Source of the DNA: Carnobacterium_A antarcticum
GTDB lineage: Bacteria; Bacillota; Bacilli; Lactobacillales; Carnobacteriaceae
Strand: one strand, 5' to 3'
DNA: 62,225 nt
Assembly (NCBI RefSeq): GCF_042658365.1
Contig: NZ_JBHSQC010000016.1
Of the stretch, positions 7,397 to 17,184 are shown one piece after another (within the stretch, counting starts at the first letter, position 1; each line of letters opens with the position of its first letter). The translations under genes were made by a program, and so were the position numbers. The notes beneath the pieces were generated by a model, which saw nothing but the letters and a program-made list of their open reading frames with translations, was not told the DNA's origin and made no database searches.

Positions 7397-9226
7397 TTAC
7401 TTTTTCTCGTCGTCCATCTTAAGAACGGACATAAACGCTTCTTGCGGTATCTCGACAGATCCTACTTGTTTCATCCGTTTTTTACCAGCTTTTTGCTTTT
7501 TCAATAATTTTTGACGACGTGTGACATCCCCGCCGTACAGCTTAGCTGTTACATCTTTACGCAATGCTTTGATTGTTGAACGAGAAAGAATCTTACTGCC
7601 AATGGCAGCTTGAATCGGAATCTCGAACTGTTGACGTGGGATAATGCTTCTTAATTTTTCAACAATCGCTTTCCCACGATCATAAGAAAAGTCATTATGC
7701 ACAATAAAGCTCAAGGCATCTACGGTTTCTCCATTCAAAAGAATATCCATCTTCGCTAAACGACTCACTTTGTAACCAATCATCTCATAATCCAAAGAAG
7801 CATATCCTTTAGTACTGGATTTTAATTTATCAAAGAAGTCATACACGATTTCTGACAATGGGATTTCATACACAACGTTGACACGCTTGTCATCTAAATA
7901 GTCTAAAGCAATAAAATTGCCGCGTTTCCGTTGAGAAATTTCCATAACTGTACCAACATAATCATTTGGCACCATGATATTAGCTTTTACATAAGGCTCT
8001 TCAATTGATTCAATTACGCCAGGTTCCGGCATGTCAGCTGGGTTTGAAACAATGATTTGAGTCTGGTTTGTCAAGTTCACATGGTAAATAACCGATGGAG
8101 CAGTAGTGATCAATTCTAAATTAAATTCGCGTTCAAGTCGTTCTTGGATAACATCCATGTGTAGCAGTCCTAAGAAACCGCAACGGAATCCAAACCCTAA
8201 AGCTTGCGAGGTTTCCGCTTCAAATTGCAAAGCAGCATCATTTAACTCTAATTTCTCTAGCGCTTCACGTAAATCTGTAAAGCGAGAAGAGTCGATTGGA
8301 TACATCCCACAGTAAACCATTGGATTCATTTTACGATACCCTGGCAAAGCTTCTTTTGCTGGGTTATTCGCTAATGTGACAGTGTCTCCCACCCGTGCGT
8401 CTTGAACGGTCTTAATGTTTGCAGTAACATAACCAACGTCTCCAACCATCAAGAAATCACGTTTGATGGGCTTAGGTGAAAAGATACCTACTTCAGCTAC
8501 TTCAAAGGTTTTTTCAGTGTTCATTAACTTCATTGTGTCGCCAGGTTTGATCATTCCATCCATCACTCTAATATTTAAAACAACTCCACGATAAGAATCA
8601 TAAGCGGAATCAAAAATAAGAGCTTTTAAAGGTGCATCTAAGTCTCCATCAGGCGCAGGAACTTTTTCAACAATTTGTTCTAAAATGTCTTCTACTCCTA
8701 ATCCGATTTTAGCACTCGCTAAGACTGCTTCGCTAGCATCGATTCCAATAACATCTTCTACTTCTGCACGAACCCGTTCAGGATCCGCCGCTGGTAAATC
8801 AATTTTATTGATGACTGGAAGGATTTCTAAATCATTGTCTAAAGCTAAATAAACGTTCGCTAACGTTTGTGCTTCAATTCCTTGAGCAGCATCGACTACT
8901 AAAATTGCCCCTTCGCAAGCTGCTAAGCTCCGTGAGACTTCATAAGTAAAATCGACGTGTCCAGGTGTATCAATTAAATGGAAGGTATAGTCTTCGCCAT
9001 TTTTTGCCGTATAGTTCAGTTCTACCGTATTCAATTTGATAGTAATTCCACGCTCACGTTCTAAGTCCATGGAATCCAATAGCTGCTCGTGCATGTCTCG
9101 ATCGGCAACTGTGCGGGTCATTTGTAAAATCCGGTCAGCTAAAGTCGATTTCCCATGATCGATATGGGCGATAATCGAAAAGTTCCGAATTCGTTTTTGA
9201 CGTTCAATTAAATCATTTTTATTCAT
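7397..9226 (-). CDS. lepA: elongation factor 4 (back-translocating GTPase)
   Basis: LepA/EF4 is a ribosome-associated translational GTPase related to EF-G. The 609-residue protein has G1 AHIDHGKSTL near residue 20, the switch II DTPGHVDF near 87, NKID near 140, the EF-G-like domains II, III and V, and the LepA-specific C-terminal domain ending in a Lys-rich tail (RRQKLLKKQKAGKKRMKQVG). An AGTAGG SD lies about ten bases before the ATG. In Bacillus subtilis lepA also lies near hrcA-grpE-dnaK-dnaJ. Here it is separated from dnaJ by a terminator, so it is a separate unit. Confidence 0.97.
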   Translation of the reverse strand: MNKNDLIERQKRIRNFSIIAHIDHGKSTLADRILQMTRTVADRDMHEQLLDSMDLERERGITIKLNTVELNYTAKNGEDYTFHLIDTPGHVDFTYEVSRSLAACEGAILVVDAAQGIEAQTLANVYLALDNDLEILPVINKIDLPAADPERVRAEVEDVIGIDASEAVLASAKIGLGVEDILEQIVEKVPAPDGDLDAPLKALIFDSAYDSYRGVVLNIRVMDGMIKPGDTMKLMNTEKTFEVAEVGIFSPKPIKRDFLMVGDVGYVTANIKTVQDARVGDTVTLANNPAKEALPGYRKMNPMVYCGMYPIDSSRFTDLREALEKLELNDAALQFEAETSQALGFGFRCGFLGLLHMDVIQERLEREFNLELITTAPSVIYHVNLTNQTQIIVSNPADMPEPGVIESIEEPYVKANIMVPNDYVGTVMEISQRKRGNFIALDYLDDKRVNVVYEIPLSEIVYDFFDKLKSSTKGYASLDYEMIGYKVSRLAKMDILLNGETVDALSFIVHNDFSYDRGKAIVEKLRSIIPRQQFEIPIQAAIGSKILSRSTIKALRKDVTAKLYGGDVTRRQKLLKKQKAGKKRMKQVGSVEIPQEAFMSVLKMDDEKK

Positions 9227-9340
9227 TCAATTAATGCCTACTTTCATGTTTTATTCCAAAAAGTGTCATTACAAATTATAACAGTGAAACCACTGAATTA
9301 CAATGTTTTACAAAGGTTAGTCTTATTCCTAAAAGAAAAA

Positions 9341-9359
9341 CCTAAGCATTTTGCCTAGG
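9341..9359 (-). terminator. dnaJ terminator
   Basis: A 7-bp stem (CCTAGGC with GCTTAGG, one G-U) is followed by TTTTTC on the minus strand, just after the dnaJ stop. It closes the heat-shock operon. Confidence 0.82.
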
Positions 9360-9375
9360 TTTTTCTTTAGTCGGT

Positions 9376-10527
9376 TTATTTTCTGTCTTTTTTAAAAGCA
9401 TCTTTTACTTTTCCGAAAAGACTTTCCTCTTGTTCGGTTACCTCGATGCCGCTAGCTTTTGCAAATTCGCGCAGAATGTCGACTTGTTTGCTGGATAAAT
9501 CTTTTGGAGTGATCAATTTAATTGTAACGTGTTGATCTCCATTGCCAGTTCCTCTAAGACGCGGTGCGCCTTTGCCTCTTAAACGGAAATTTGTTCCTGT
9601 TTGTGTTCCAGCTGGAACTTTCAGTTTAACTTTTCCGTGAACGGTCGGTACTTCTACTTCATCGCCTAAAGCTGCTTGGATGAAACTGATTGGTAATTCG
9701 TAATAAATTTCTGAACCTTCCCGATCGTATAAATCACTCGGTTTAACATGGAAAACGACATATAAATCTCCATAAGGTCCGCCATTTACCCCAGCTTCAC
9801 CTTGTCCATTCAAACGCATTTGATTTCCATCTTCTACACCTGCAGGTACGGTTACTTTAACAGAGTGTCTATCTTTTACATGTCCTGAACCATGACAAGT
9901 TGGGCATTTCTCTTTGATCTCTTTACCAGTACCGTGACACACATCACATGTTTGACGAGTCATTACGCGGCCAAGCGGAGTATTCCGTTCCACATTAAGG
10001 GTTCCTGAACCATGACATTTCGAACAAGTAACAGGATGAGTTCCTGGTTTTGCACCGTCTCCATGACAAGTAGCACATTCAGATTCGCGATTGTATTGAA
10101 TCGTTGTTTCTTTTCCAAAGATAGCTTCTTCAAATTCTAAATCCATTCGATATTGCAAATCTTCACCTTGACGTGGAGCATTCGGATTATACGAACGGCC
10201 GCCGCCACCGAAGAAAGATTCAAATATATCTTCGAAGCCGCCACCGCCGAAACCACCACCACCGAAGCCGCCGCCAAATCCGCCTGATCCAGCACCAAAG
10301 TTAGGATCTGTACTTGCATGACCATATTGATCATAAGCTGCACGTTTATTTGCATCGCTTAACACTTCATAAGCCTCAGTGATTTCTTTAAACTTTTCAT
10401 CCGCATCAGCTTCTTTGTTAATATCCGGATGGAATTGTTTTGAAAGTTTACGGTAGGCTTTTTTTATTTCAGCGTCCGTAGCGCTTTTTGAAACGCCTAA
10501 TATTTCATAATAATCTCTTTTTGCCAT
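9376..10527 (-). CDS. dnaJ: co-chaperone DnaJ (Hsp40)
   Basis: DnaJ delivers unfolded proteins to DnaK and stimulates its ATPase. The 383-residue type I protein shows the J domain with HPD near residue 33, a Gly/Phe-rich stretch near 70-110, four CxxCxGxG-type zinc motifs near 145-205, and two C-terminal beta domains. The start at 10527 follows GGAGGG. Seven more in-frame codons upstream have no SD. It is the last gene of hrcA-grpE-dnaK-dnaJ, separated from dnaK by a hairpin that could lower its expression relative to dnaK. Confidence 0.97.
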   Translation of the reverse strand: MAKRDYYEILGVSKSATDAEIKKAYRKLSKQFHPDINKEADADEKFKEITEAYEVLSDANKRAAYDQYGHASTDPNFGAGSGGFGGGFGGGGFGGGGFEDIFESFFGGGGRSYNPNAPRQGEDLQYRMDLEFEEAIFGKETTIQYNRESECATCHGDGAKPGTHPVTCSKCHGSGTLNVERNTPLGRVMTRQTCDVCHGTGKEIKEKCPTCHGSGHVKDRHSVKVTVPAGVEDGNQMRLNGQGEAGVNGGPYGDLYVVFHVKPSDLYDREGSEIYYELPISFIQAALGDEVEVPTVHGKVKLKVPAGTQTGTNFRLRGKGAPRLRGTGNGDQHVTIKLITPKDLSSKQVDILREFAKASGIEVTEQEESLFGKVKDAFKKDRK

Positions 10528-10613
10528 GATTTCCCTCCATCGTTCCAATGATAACGTTTATCTCTAGACTGCCCTTCATTTTACCTTTACGAGCATAGCA
10601 TATCTAGAAGAAA

Positions 10614-10637
10614 AAGCCAAAAGCATTTTGCCTTGGC
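10614..10637 (-). terminator. hairpin between dnaK and dnaJ
   Basis: AGCCAA and TTGGCT pair around a short GC-rich inner stem, followed on the minus strand by TTTTTC. It lies 27 nt after the dnaK stop and is probably a partial terminator, because dnaJ has no obvious strong promoter in the remaining 85 bp. Confidence 0.65.
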
Positions 10638-10663
10638 TTTTTACTTCGTCACCTATTCACTGA

Positions 10664-12499
10664 TTATTTGTTGTCGTCTACTTCTTCAAAATCAGCATCA
10701 ACCACATTATCGTCTCCACCTTGATCAGCTTGTGCGTCTTCAGGGTTCGCTTCTGCTTGAGCTTGTGCTGCTTGTTCATAGAGCTTAACAGTCAATGCTT
10801 GAACGATTTCATTCAATTCATCACGTTTTGTTTTCATTGTTTCTAAATCATCTGCTTCTACAGCAGCTTTTAACTCATCACGAGCATCTTCAGCTTTTTT
10901 AACTTCAGCTTCATCAACTTTACCTTCTAATTCTCCTAAAGTTTTGTCCACTTGGAACAATAGTTGTTCTACTTCGTTGCGTAATTCAACTTCTTCTTTA
11001 CGAGTTTTGTCAGCTTCAGCATTGGCTTCAGCGTCTTTAACCATACGTTCGATTTCTTCGTCGGTTAAACCAGATGAAGATTTGATTGTGATCGTTTGTT
11101 CTTTTTGTGTTCCTAAGTCTTTTGCACGTACGTTAACGATTCCGTTTTTATCAATATCAAACGATACTTCAATTTGCGGAATGCCACGAGGAGCTGCAGG
11201 AATATCTGTTAATTGGAAGCGGCCTAAAGTTTTGTTGTCCGCTGCCATTGGACGTTCACCTTGTAATACGTGTACATCTACAGCTGGTTGGTTGTCAGCA
11301 GCTGTTGAGAAGACTTGTGATTTACTTGTCGGAATAGTTGTATTGCGGTCGATCAACTTAGTAAATACGCCACCCATTGTTTCGATTCCTAATGATAATG
11401 GAGTTACGTCTAATAGGACGATGTCTTTTACATCACCAGTAAGAACTCCTGCTTGAATAGCAGCTCCCATCGCTACAACTTCATCTGGGTTTACTGATTT
11501 GTTTGGTTCTTTGCCAGTTTCTTTACGAACAGCTTCTACAACTGCTGGGATACGTGTAGATCCACCAACTAAGATAATTTCGTCTACTTCAGAAGCGGAT
11601 AAACCAGCATCTTTCAAAGCTTGACGAACAGGTTTTTTAGTACGTTCAACTAAGTCATACGTTAACTCTTCAAATTTCGCGCGAGTTAAGTTGATTTCCA
11701 AGTGCAATGGTCCTGCTTCACCAGCAGTAATAAATGGTAAACTGATTTGAGTAGATGTTACACCAGATAAATCTTTTTTAGCTTTTTCTGCTGCATCTTT
11801 TAAACGTTGAACAGCCATTTTATCTTTAGATAAGTCAATGCCGTTTTCTTTTTTGAATTCTGCTACTAGGAATTCAATGATTTTTTCATCAAAATCATCT
11901 CCACCTAAATGATTGTCTCCAGCTGTAGAAAGAACATCAAAGACACCATCGCCTAATTCAAGAATAGAGACGTCAAATGTTCCGCCGCCAAGGTCAAATA
12001 CTAAAACTTTTTCTTCTGTTTCTGTTTTGTCTAAACCATAAGCTAAAGCTGCAGCAGTTGGTTCGTTAATGATTCGTTCAACTTCTAGTCCAGCAATTTT
12101 ACCTGCATCTTTTGTCGCTTGACGTTGTGCATCATTAAAGTAAGCTGGAACTGTAATAACAGCTTTGTCTACTTTTTCTCCTAAATAACTTTCAGCATAT
12201 CCTTTTAGATATTGTAAAATCGTTGCTGAGATTTCTTGAGGCGTGTGTTTTTTGCCTTCAACATCAACTGTATATCCAGCTTCACCAATATGACGTTTAA
12301 TTGAACTGATTGTGTGAGGGTTTGTTACTGCTTGACGTTTAGCAACTTCCCCAACTTGCATTTCACCATTTTTAAAAGCAACAACAGACGGTGTCGTACG
12401 GTTTCCTTCAGGATTCGCAATGATTTTTGCTTCTCCACCTTCTAAAACTGCTACTGCTGAGTTTGTTGTACCTAAGTCAATACCGATTATTTTACTCAT
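10664..12499 (-). CDS. dnaK: molecular chaperone DnaK (Hsp70)
   Basis: This ATP-dependent chaperone works with DnaJ and GrpE. The 611-residue protein has IGIDLGTTNSAVAVLEGG at the N-terminus (phosphate loop 1), FDLGGGTFDVSIL near 170, VGGSTRIPAV near 310, the linker DIVLLDVTPLSLGIET near 360, the substrate-binding domain, and an acidic tail ending in EEVDDNK. It is shortened between the subdomains compared with Escherichia coli DnaK, as usual for Gram-positives. It is third in the CIRCE-controlled operon, 51 bp after grpE. Confidence 0.98.
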   Translation of the reverse strand: MSKIIGIDLGTTNSAVAVLEGGEAKIIANPEGNRTTPSVVAFKNGEMQVGEVAKRQAVTNPHTISSIKRHIGEAGYTVDVEGKKHTPQEISATILQYLKGYAESYLGEKVDKAVITVPAYFNDAQRQATKDAGKIAGLEVERIINEPTAAALAYGLDKTETEEKVLVFDLGGGTFDVSILELGDGVFDVLSTAGDNHLGGDDFDEKIIEFLVAEFKKENGIDLSKDKMAVQRLKDAAEKAKKDLSGVTSTQISLPFITAGEAGPLHLEINLTRAKFEELTYDLVERTKKPVRQALKDAGLSASEVDEIILVGGSTRIPAVVEAVRKETGKEPNKSVNPDEVVAMGAAIQAGVLTGDVKDIVLLDVTPLSLGIETMGGVFTKLIDRNTTIPTSKSQVFSTAADNQPAVDVHVLQGERPMAADNKTLGRFQLTDIPAAPRGIPQIEVSFDIDKNGIVNVRAKDLGTQKEQTITIKSSSGLTDEEIERMVKDAEANAEADKTRKEEVELRNEVEQLLFQVDKTLGELEGKVDEAEVKKAEDARDELKAAVEADDLETMKTKRDELNEIVQALTVKLYEQAAQAQAEANPEDAQADQGGDDNVVDADFEEVDDNK

Positions 12500-12550
12500 A
12501 ATTAATTACCTCTTTTACTTTTTTTTAGTTTATTTTTTAGAACTCTTGTT

Positions 12551-13108
12551 TTATTGAGCAACGATAACCATTGCCGGACGTAAAATACGTTCATTTAAAG
12601 AATAACCTTTTTGGAAAACATTTACAACTGTATCAGCTTCTTGTCCCTCTTCCACTGGCGTTGTTTGAATTGCCTGATGGAAATTAGGATCAAAAGGTTG
12701 ATTCAATGGATCAATGACTTTGATTCCTTCGTTGTCCAAAGCAACTTTAAATGAATCCATCACCATTTCCAAACCTTTTTTCAAGTTTTTCCCTTGTTCA
12801 TCAGTCACGTCAATGGCCAATGCACGTTCCAGGTTATCGATCACTGGCAATAATTCTGTTGCTAATGATTGAGAGCGATATTTTGCGGCATCTTCTTTTT
12901 CTTTTTGATTGCGTTTGCGCATATTCGCTAGCTCAGCTTGTAAACGCAAATAACGGTCTTCCATCTCGCTCAAAGCCGTTTTAGCTTCTGTTAATTCGTC
13001 CACTTGAACCTCTTCTTCAACCGCTTCTTCCGTTTGTGGTTGTTCGTTGTTCTCATTTGTTTCATCAACCACTTCTTCAGTTAGCGGATCTTTTTGATTC
13101 TCAGTCAT
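12551..13108 (-). CDS. grpE: nucleotide exchange factor GrpE
   Basis: GrpE releases ADP from DnaK. The 185-residue protein has a very acidic, disordered N-terminus (residues 1-40), a long coiled-coil helix (about 40-90, with RYLRLQAELANMRKRNQKEK) used for dimerisation, and the C-terminal beta domain with the signature around NPNFHQAIQTTPVEEG. It lies 21 bp after hrcA and 51 bp before dnaK in the heat-shock operon. AAGGAG precedes the ATG with a slightly long spacing. Confidence 0.96.
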   Translation of the reverse strand: MTENQKDPLTEEVVDETNENNEQPQTEEAVEEEVQVDELTEAKTALSEMEDRYLRLQAELANMRKRNQKEKEDAAKYRSQSLATELLPVIDNLERALAIDVTDEQGKNLKKGLEMVMDSFKVALDNEGIKVIDPLNQPFDPNFHQAIQTTPVEEGQEADTVVNVFQKGYSLNERILRPAMVIVAQ

Positions 13109-13129
13109 AAATACATAGCTCCTTCTTGA

Positions 13130-14167
13130 TTAGTCTTCCATCGAACGATAGTAATCTACTATTTTTTTTGAAAGCTCATTTCTAAATACATCCACTAAAC
13201 TAATCATTTTTGAATAAGGCATGCTGGTCGGTCCTAATAGGGCAATCAAGCCCGTCCCATAACCCATGACATTGTAGCTTGCCGTTATCAAACTGAATTC
13301 GTCAAATAACTCGTCATCCAATTCTTGTCCGATTCGTACTTCAATTCCGCTATGGTAAGGCGTCAATAAATGAGCTAAATCATGCTGGTCTTCCATCAAA
13401 GAATAAATCGACTTAAATTTTTCTACATCTAGACCGATAGAATAATCAAGCATATTCATTCTGCCGCCTACGTGAATTTGATCACGTCCAGCTTGCAAAA
13501 TAACATCATCAAGAATGGTTAGCATTCCTTCTGCTGATTTAGCATATTTGTTAATTAAAATAGGCATTTCAGTTTTCAGTTTTTGAAATACTTCCATTAA
13601 TGTATGCCCAACTAATCGTTCATTAAAGATTTTCACCATTTTTTCCAAGTCGCTCGGTTGAATTGTTTTCGGCAAAGAGAATACTTGGTTTTCTACGTGG
13701 CCTTTATCTGTGACCAAAATGACCATCACCCGATGTTCATTTAAAGGAACCAATCGAAAACCTGTTAGCTTGCTGTCTTTTAATTCAGGTCCTAAAGAAA
13801 TAGCGGTATAACTTGTCAATTGCGAAAGCACTTCAGCAGATTGTACAACGATTTCATCTAACTGATGAAAGGTATTGCTAAAAGATTGTTTGATTGTAAC
13901 AATATCTTTTTTCTGAATTTCAGTTGGATGTACTAGATGATCTACATAAAACCGATACCCTTTGATAGAAGGGATACGTCCAGATGAAGAATGTGTCTTT
14001 TCAATAAAACCTAACTCTTCTAACCTAACCATTTCATTACGAATAGTTGCAGAGCTGAACTTCATTCCTGCTTCATTCATCAATGTTTTAGAACCAATTG
14101 GATTTCCATAGCTTGTATAGAGAAGAATGATGGATTTCAGTATTAGAACTTGTCTTTCTGTTAACAT
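13130..14167 (-). CDS. hrcA: heat-inducible transcriptional repressor HrcA
   Basis: HrcA binds CIRCE inverted repeats and represses class I heat-shock genes. The 345-residue protein has an N-terminal winged helix (residues 1-75, SKTLMNEAGMKFSSATIRNE as recognition region), a GAF-like middle domain, and the C-terminal region with GIEVRIGQEL and VMGYGTGLIALLGPTSMPY. It is the first gene of the operon. A CIRCE element sits between its promoter and start, so it represses itself. Confidence 0.97.
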   Translation of the reverse strand: MLTERQVLILKSIILLYTSYGNPIGSKTLMNEAGMKFSSATIRNEMVRLEELGFIEKTHSSSGRIPSIKGYRFYVDHLVHPTEIQKKDIVTIKQSFSNTFHQLDEIVVQSAEVLSQLTSYTAISLGPELKDSKLTGFRLVPLNEHRVMVILVTDKGHVENQVFSLPKTIQPSDLEKMVKIFNERLVGHTLMEVFQKLKTEMPILINKYAKSAEGMLTILDDVILQAGRDQIHVGGRMNMLDYSIGLDVEKFKSIYSLMEDQHDLAHLLTPYHSGIEVRIGQELDDELFDEFSLITASYNVMGYGTGLIALLGPTSMPYSKMISLVDVFRNELSKKIVDYYRSMED

Positions 14168-14184
14168 GTTGCATCACCTCTTTT

Positions 14185-14211
14185 TTAGCACTTGGGACTA
14201 AAGAGTGCTAA
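14185..14211. promoter_or_regulatory. CIRCE operator
   Basis: TTAGCACTT-N9-GAGTGCTAA matches the CIRCE consensus TTAGCACTC-N9-GAGTGCTAA with one mismatch. It lies 18 bp before the hrcA start and just downstream of the promoter -10, the standard site for HrcA repression. Confidence 0.95.
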
Positions 14212-14221
14212 CACAAGTATT

Positions 14222-14250
14222 AATTTACCAAATATATGCTAACTTGTCAA
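14222..14250 (-). promoter_or_regulatory. sigma-A promoter of the hrcA operon
   Basis: On the minus strand TTGACA (14245-14250), a 17-bp spacer and TAAATT (14222-14227) form a good vegetative promoter. The CIRCE begins about 10 bp downstream, over the expected transcript start. Confidence 0.8.
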
Positions 14251-14340
14251 CGATAATCCTCTACTTTTTGTTTAAATTTATTTTTTAAACAAAACTTACG
14301 GCAAGTGGCTTCTATTGAGCAAAATCAGCTCAAAAAGAAA

Positions 14341-14376
14341 CCGCATAGAATACGATCACACCTTCATTCTAAGCGG
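14341..14376. terminator. argH terminator
   Basis: CCGCATAGAAT pairs with ATTCTAAGCGG, flanked by GAAA and TTC/TTTTT tracts on both strands. It follows the argH stop by about 75 nt and separates the arg and heat-shock units. The rest of the 284-bp gap holds only the hrcA promoter and CIRCE. Confidence 0.85.
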
Positions 14377-14451
14377 CTTCTTTTTATTTTTCACCAGATA
14401 ATAAAATCCTGTTTTTAAATCAACTGCTAATCGATTCACGAAAAAAGCCGA

Positions 14452-15840
14452 TCATACTTTTTCCATATCCACTAATGTTTTATTTGCACTCGCTAGTTCT
14501 TTTTTTACTTGTTCAAAGCCTGTCCCACCCAAAGAGTTGCGTCGTTCTACAGCAGTTTTTGAATCTAGTACAGTGTAAACATCTTCTTCGATTAATTCAG
14601 AAACTGCTTGGTAATCAGATAAGGAAATATCTTGCAGATAAATCCCTTTTTTGATGCCTTCCAGTACAAGCTTTCCTACGATCTCATGTGCTTTTCTAAA
14701 GGGAATCCCTTTGCTTGCTAGGTAATCTGCTAATTCTGTCGCATTTGAATAATCCTTAGTCGTAGCTGAATACATCGTTGCTTCGTTAACTTTCATCGTC
14801 TCAAGCATCCCAGAAAATACCGTTAGACAATCTTTAACCGTTTTAACTGTGTCAAACATACCCTCTTTATCTTCTTGCAGATCTTTGTTGTACGCTAAGG
14901 GCAAACCTTTCATTGTTGTCAATAGACCTAATAGGTTTCCATAAACACGTCCAGTTTTTCCGCGAATCAATTCGGCCATATCTGGATTTTTCTTTTGAGG
15001 CATAATCGAGCTGCCTGTTGAAAAAGCATCAGTCAATGTTACAAACTGGTATTCGTGACTAGTCCATAAAATGATTTCTTCACAAAAACGTGATAGGTGC
15101 ATCATCAAAAGACTGCTGTTGCTCAAAAATTCTAAAATAAAATCCCGATCACTAACGGCGTCTATGCTGTTCGTATAACTTTCTTTGAAACCGAGCAACG
15201 TTTTTGTGTATTCTCGATCGATGGGAAATGTTGTTCCAGCTAAAGCAGCAGCACCCAATGGCGATAGGTCGATTCTTTTCAAACTATCTTGATTACGTTC
15301 AAAATCACGTTTAAACATATTGTAATAAGCCAATAGATGGTGAGCAAAAGAAATGGGCTGCGCATGTTGCAAATGAGTATATCCTGGCAAGATAGTTTCC
15401 ACGTTTTCTTCAGCTTTGCTAATCAAAACTTCCATAAATAAACGAATCCGTTGATTGATTTCAATTACTTCCTTTTTCAGGTACAAATGCATATCTGTTG
15501 CAACTTGGTCATTTCTACTACGAGCCGTATGCAGTTTGCCTGCGACTGGACCGATAATACCATGAAGCAACTTTTCCAAATTCAAATGAATATCTTCGTT
15601 TTCAGCAGTAAATACTAAACGTCCCTTTTTATTGTCTTCGAGTAATTTTTCTAAACCTTGGATAATTTCATTTGCTTCTTCAGCTGATAGTATATTGGTT
15701 TTAGCTAGCATTTGTACATGAGCTAGACTGCCAATTAAATCTTCTTCTGCTAATTGCTGGTCGACAGCGATTGAAGCTCCGAAAGCATCAACCCATGCCT
15801 GGCTCTCACCTTCAAATCTTCCACTCCATAATTTTTTCAT
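14452..15840 (-). CDS. argH: argininosuccinate lyase
   Basis: ArgH splits argininosuccinate into arginine and fumarate, the last step of arginine synthesis. The 462-residue enzyme of the fumarase/aspartase superfamily shows TARSRNDQVATDMHLY near 110 and the signature loop GSSIMPQKKNPD near 280 with the catalytic Ser. The ATG at 15840 lies about eight bases after TTAGGA. An in-frame ATG three codons earlier overlaps the SD and is unlikely. It follows argG by about 20 bp, so the two last arginine-biosynthetic genes form one unit. Confidence 0.97.
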   Translation of the reverse strand: MKKLWSGRFEGESQAWVDAFGASIAVDQQLAEEDLIGSLAHVQMLAKTNILSAEEANEIIQGLEKLLEDNKKGRLVFTAENEDIHLNLEKLLHGIIGPVAGKLHTARSRNDQVATDMHLYLKKEVIEINQRIRLFMEVLISKAEENVETILPGYTHLQHAQPISFAHHLLAYYNMFKRDFERNQDSLKRIDLSPLGAAALAGTTFPIDREYTKTLLGFKESYTNSIDAVSDRDFILEFLSNSSLLMMHLSRFCEEIILWTSHEYQFVTLTDAFSTGSSIMPQKKNPDMAELIRGKTGRVYGNLLGLLTTMKGLPLAYNKDLQEDKEGMFDTVKTVKDCLTVFSGMLETMKVNEATMYSATTKDYSNATELADYLASKGIPFRKAHEIVGKLVLEGIKKGIYLQDISLSDYQAVSELIEEDVYTVLDSKTAVERRNSLGGTGFEQVKKELASANKTLVDMEKV

Positions 15841-15860
15841 TCTATTCATCCTAACATTGC

Positions 15861-17099
15861 TTAATAGAGACTCTTTTCTTTTATTAATGTTTCATCAAAC
15901 TGAGCGGTTGCATTGTGAACTTCTGCATGTACTTTGGTAGATAGTCCCCATAATTTAATAAAACCAACCGAAGCTTCTTGATCAAATGTGTCAGCTGAAG
16001 TATAAGTAGCTAAATTTTCATCATATAAAGAATTAGGCGACTTTCTTCCTTCCACGATTGAATGGCCCTTAAACAATTTCAAACGAATGGTACCGTTCAC
16101 GTACTGTTGTGTAGATTTTAAGAAAGCAATCAAGCTATCTGTTAAAGGATTAAACCATAAACCGTTGTAAATCATCTCGGTTAATTTTTGTTCAATGGCT
16201 GGCTTAAAATGTCCAATTTCTTTTACGAAAGTCAGGTCTTCCAAAGCTTTATGGGCCGTCATCAGAACAATAGCCCCTGGTGCTTCATAAACTTCGCGGG
16301 ATTTGATTCCAACTAAACGGTTTTCAATGTGATCGATTCTTCCGATACCATGTTTTCCCGCTATTTTATTGAGACATTCAATCAATTCTACTAACGAATA
16401 TGGTTTACCATTTAGCGCAATAGGTTTTCCAGCCAAAAAGTCGATTTCTAAAATTTCTGGACTATCTGGAGTATTTTCCAAACTAGCGGTTAACTCATAA
16501 GCTGCTTCTGGCGGCGCCATCCATGGATTTTCTAAAATGCCACATTCGTTTGATCTTCCCCATAAATTTTGATCAATGGAAAAAGGATTGTCCAAATCGA
16601 TTGGCACAGGTATGTCATGTTCAATGGCGTAATTGATTTCTTCTTCTCTTGACCATTGCCATTCACGCACTGGCGCAAGAACTTTCAAGTTTGGCGCTAA
16701 AGAATGAATCGCTACTTCAAAGCGCACTTGATCGTTGCCTTTTCCGGTGCAACCATGAGCGACCGCGGCGGCGCCTTCTTTGAGAGCTACTTCCACCAAT
16801 TTTTTCGCAATTAACGGACGGGATAAAGCAGAAATCAATGGATAAATGCCTTCATAAAAAGTATGAGCTTGTAGAGCAATTAAAGCATACTCTTCTGCAA
16901 ATTCTTTTTTTGCATCAATCGTATATGAAGAAACGGCCCCAATGCTCAGAGCTTTTTCTTTAATAAAAGCCAAATCCTTCCCTTCCCCTACATCTAAACA
17001 ACAAGCAATCACATCATACCCTTCTTCATTCAACCATTTAATGGCAACAGAAGTATCTAACCCACCTGAATACGCTAAAACTACTTTTTCTTTTTCCAT
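15861..17099 (-). CDS. argG: argininosuccinate synthase
   Basis: ArgG joins citrulline and aspartate using ATP, producing AMP and pyrophosphate. The 412-residue protein starts with the N-type ATP pyrophosphatase motif AYSGGLDTSVAIKWL. It also has AVAHGCTGKGNDQVRFE near 115 and EWQWSREEEINYA near 165. No other arg gene is in the window, so citrulline must come from elsewhere, for example arginine deiminase or import. The promoter region has a TATAAT (17137-17142, minus strand) and an upstream dyad. Confidence 0.97.
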   Translation of the reverse strand: MEKEKVVLAYSGGLDTSVAIKWLNEEGYDVIACCLDVGEGKDLAFIKEKALSIGAVSSYTIDAKKEFAEEYALIALQAHTFYEGIYPLISALSRPLIAKKLVEVALKEGAAAVAHGCTGKGNDQVRFEVAIHSLAPNLKVLAPVREWQWSREEEINYAIEHDIPVPIDLDNPFSIDQNLWGRSNECGILENPWMAPPEAAYELTASLENTPDSPEILEIDFLAGKPIALNGKPYSLVELIECLNKIAGKHGIGRIDHIENRLVGIKSREVYEAPGAIVLMTAHKALEDLTFVKEIGHFKPAIEQKLTEMIYNGLWFNPLTDSLIAFLKSTQQYVNGTIRLKLFKGHSIVEGRKSPNSLYDENLATYTSADTFDQEASVGFIKLWGLSTKVHAEVHNATAQFDETLIKEKSLY

Positions 17100-17136
17100 T
17101 TGAACACCTCTTTGTTTTAATTAACTTTCGATAAGC

Positions 17137-17184
17137 ATTATAATAGCATGCCATAATGATTAAAACAACATTAAAGTGTTTAAT
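17137..17184 (-). promoter_or_regulatory. argG promoter region with dyad
   Basis: TATAAT (17137-17142) is preceded by only a weak -35 (TTTTAA, 17160-17165). Just upstream is a perfect dyad ATTAAA-N3-TTTAAT (17170-17184). It is AT-rich like ArgR sites but does not match the ARG box closely. Regulation is therefore suggested, not shown. Confidence 0.35.

Noticed and set aside
10137..10355. Overlapping open frame inside dnaJ
   Set aside because: It is a frame shadow of the Gly/Phe-rich region, with Ala/Val runs produced by GGN codons, and has no SD.
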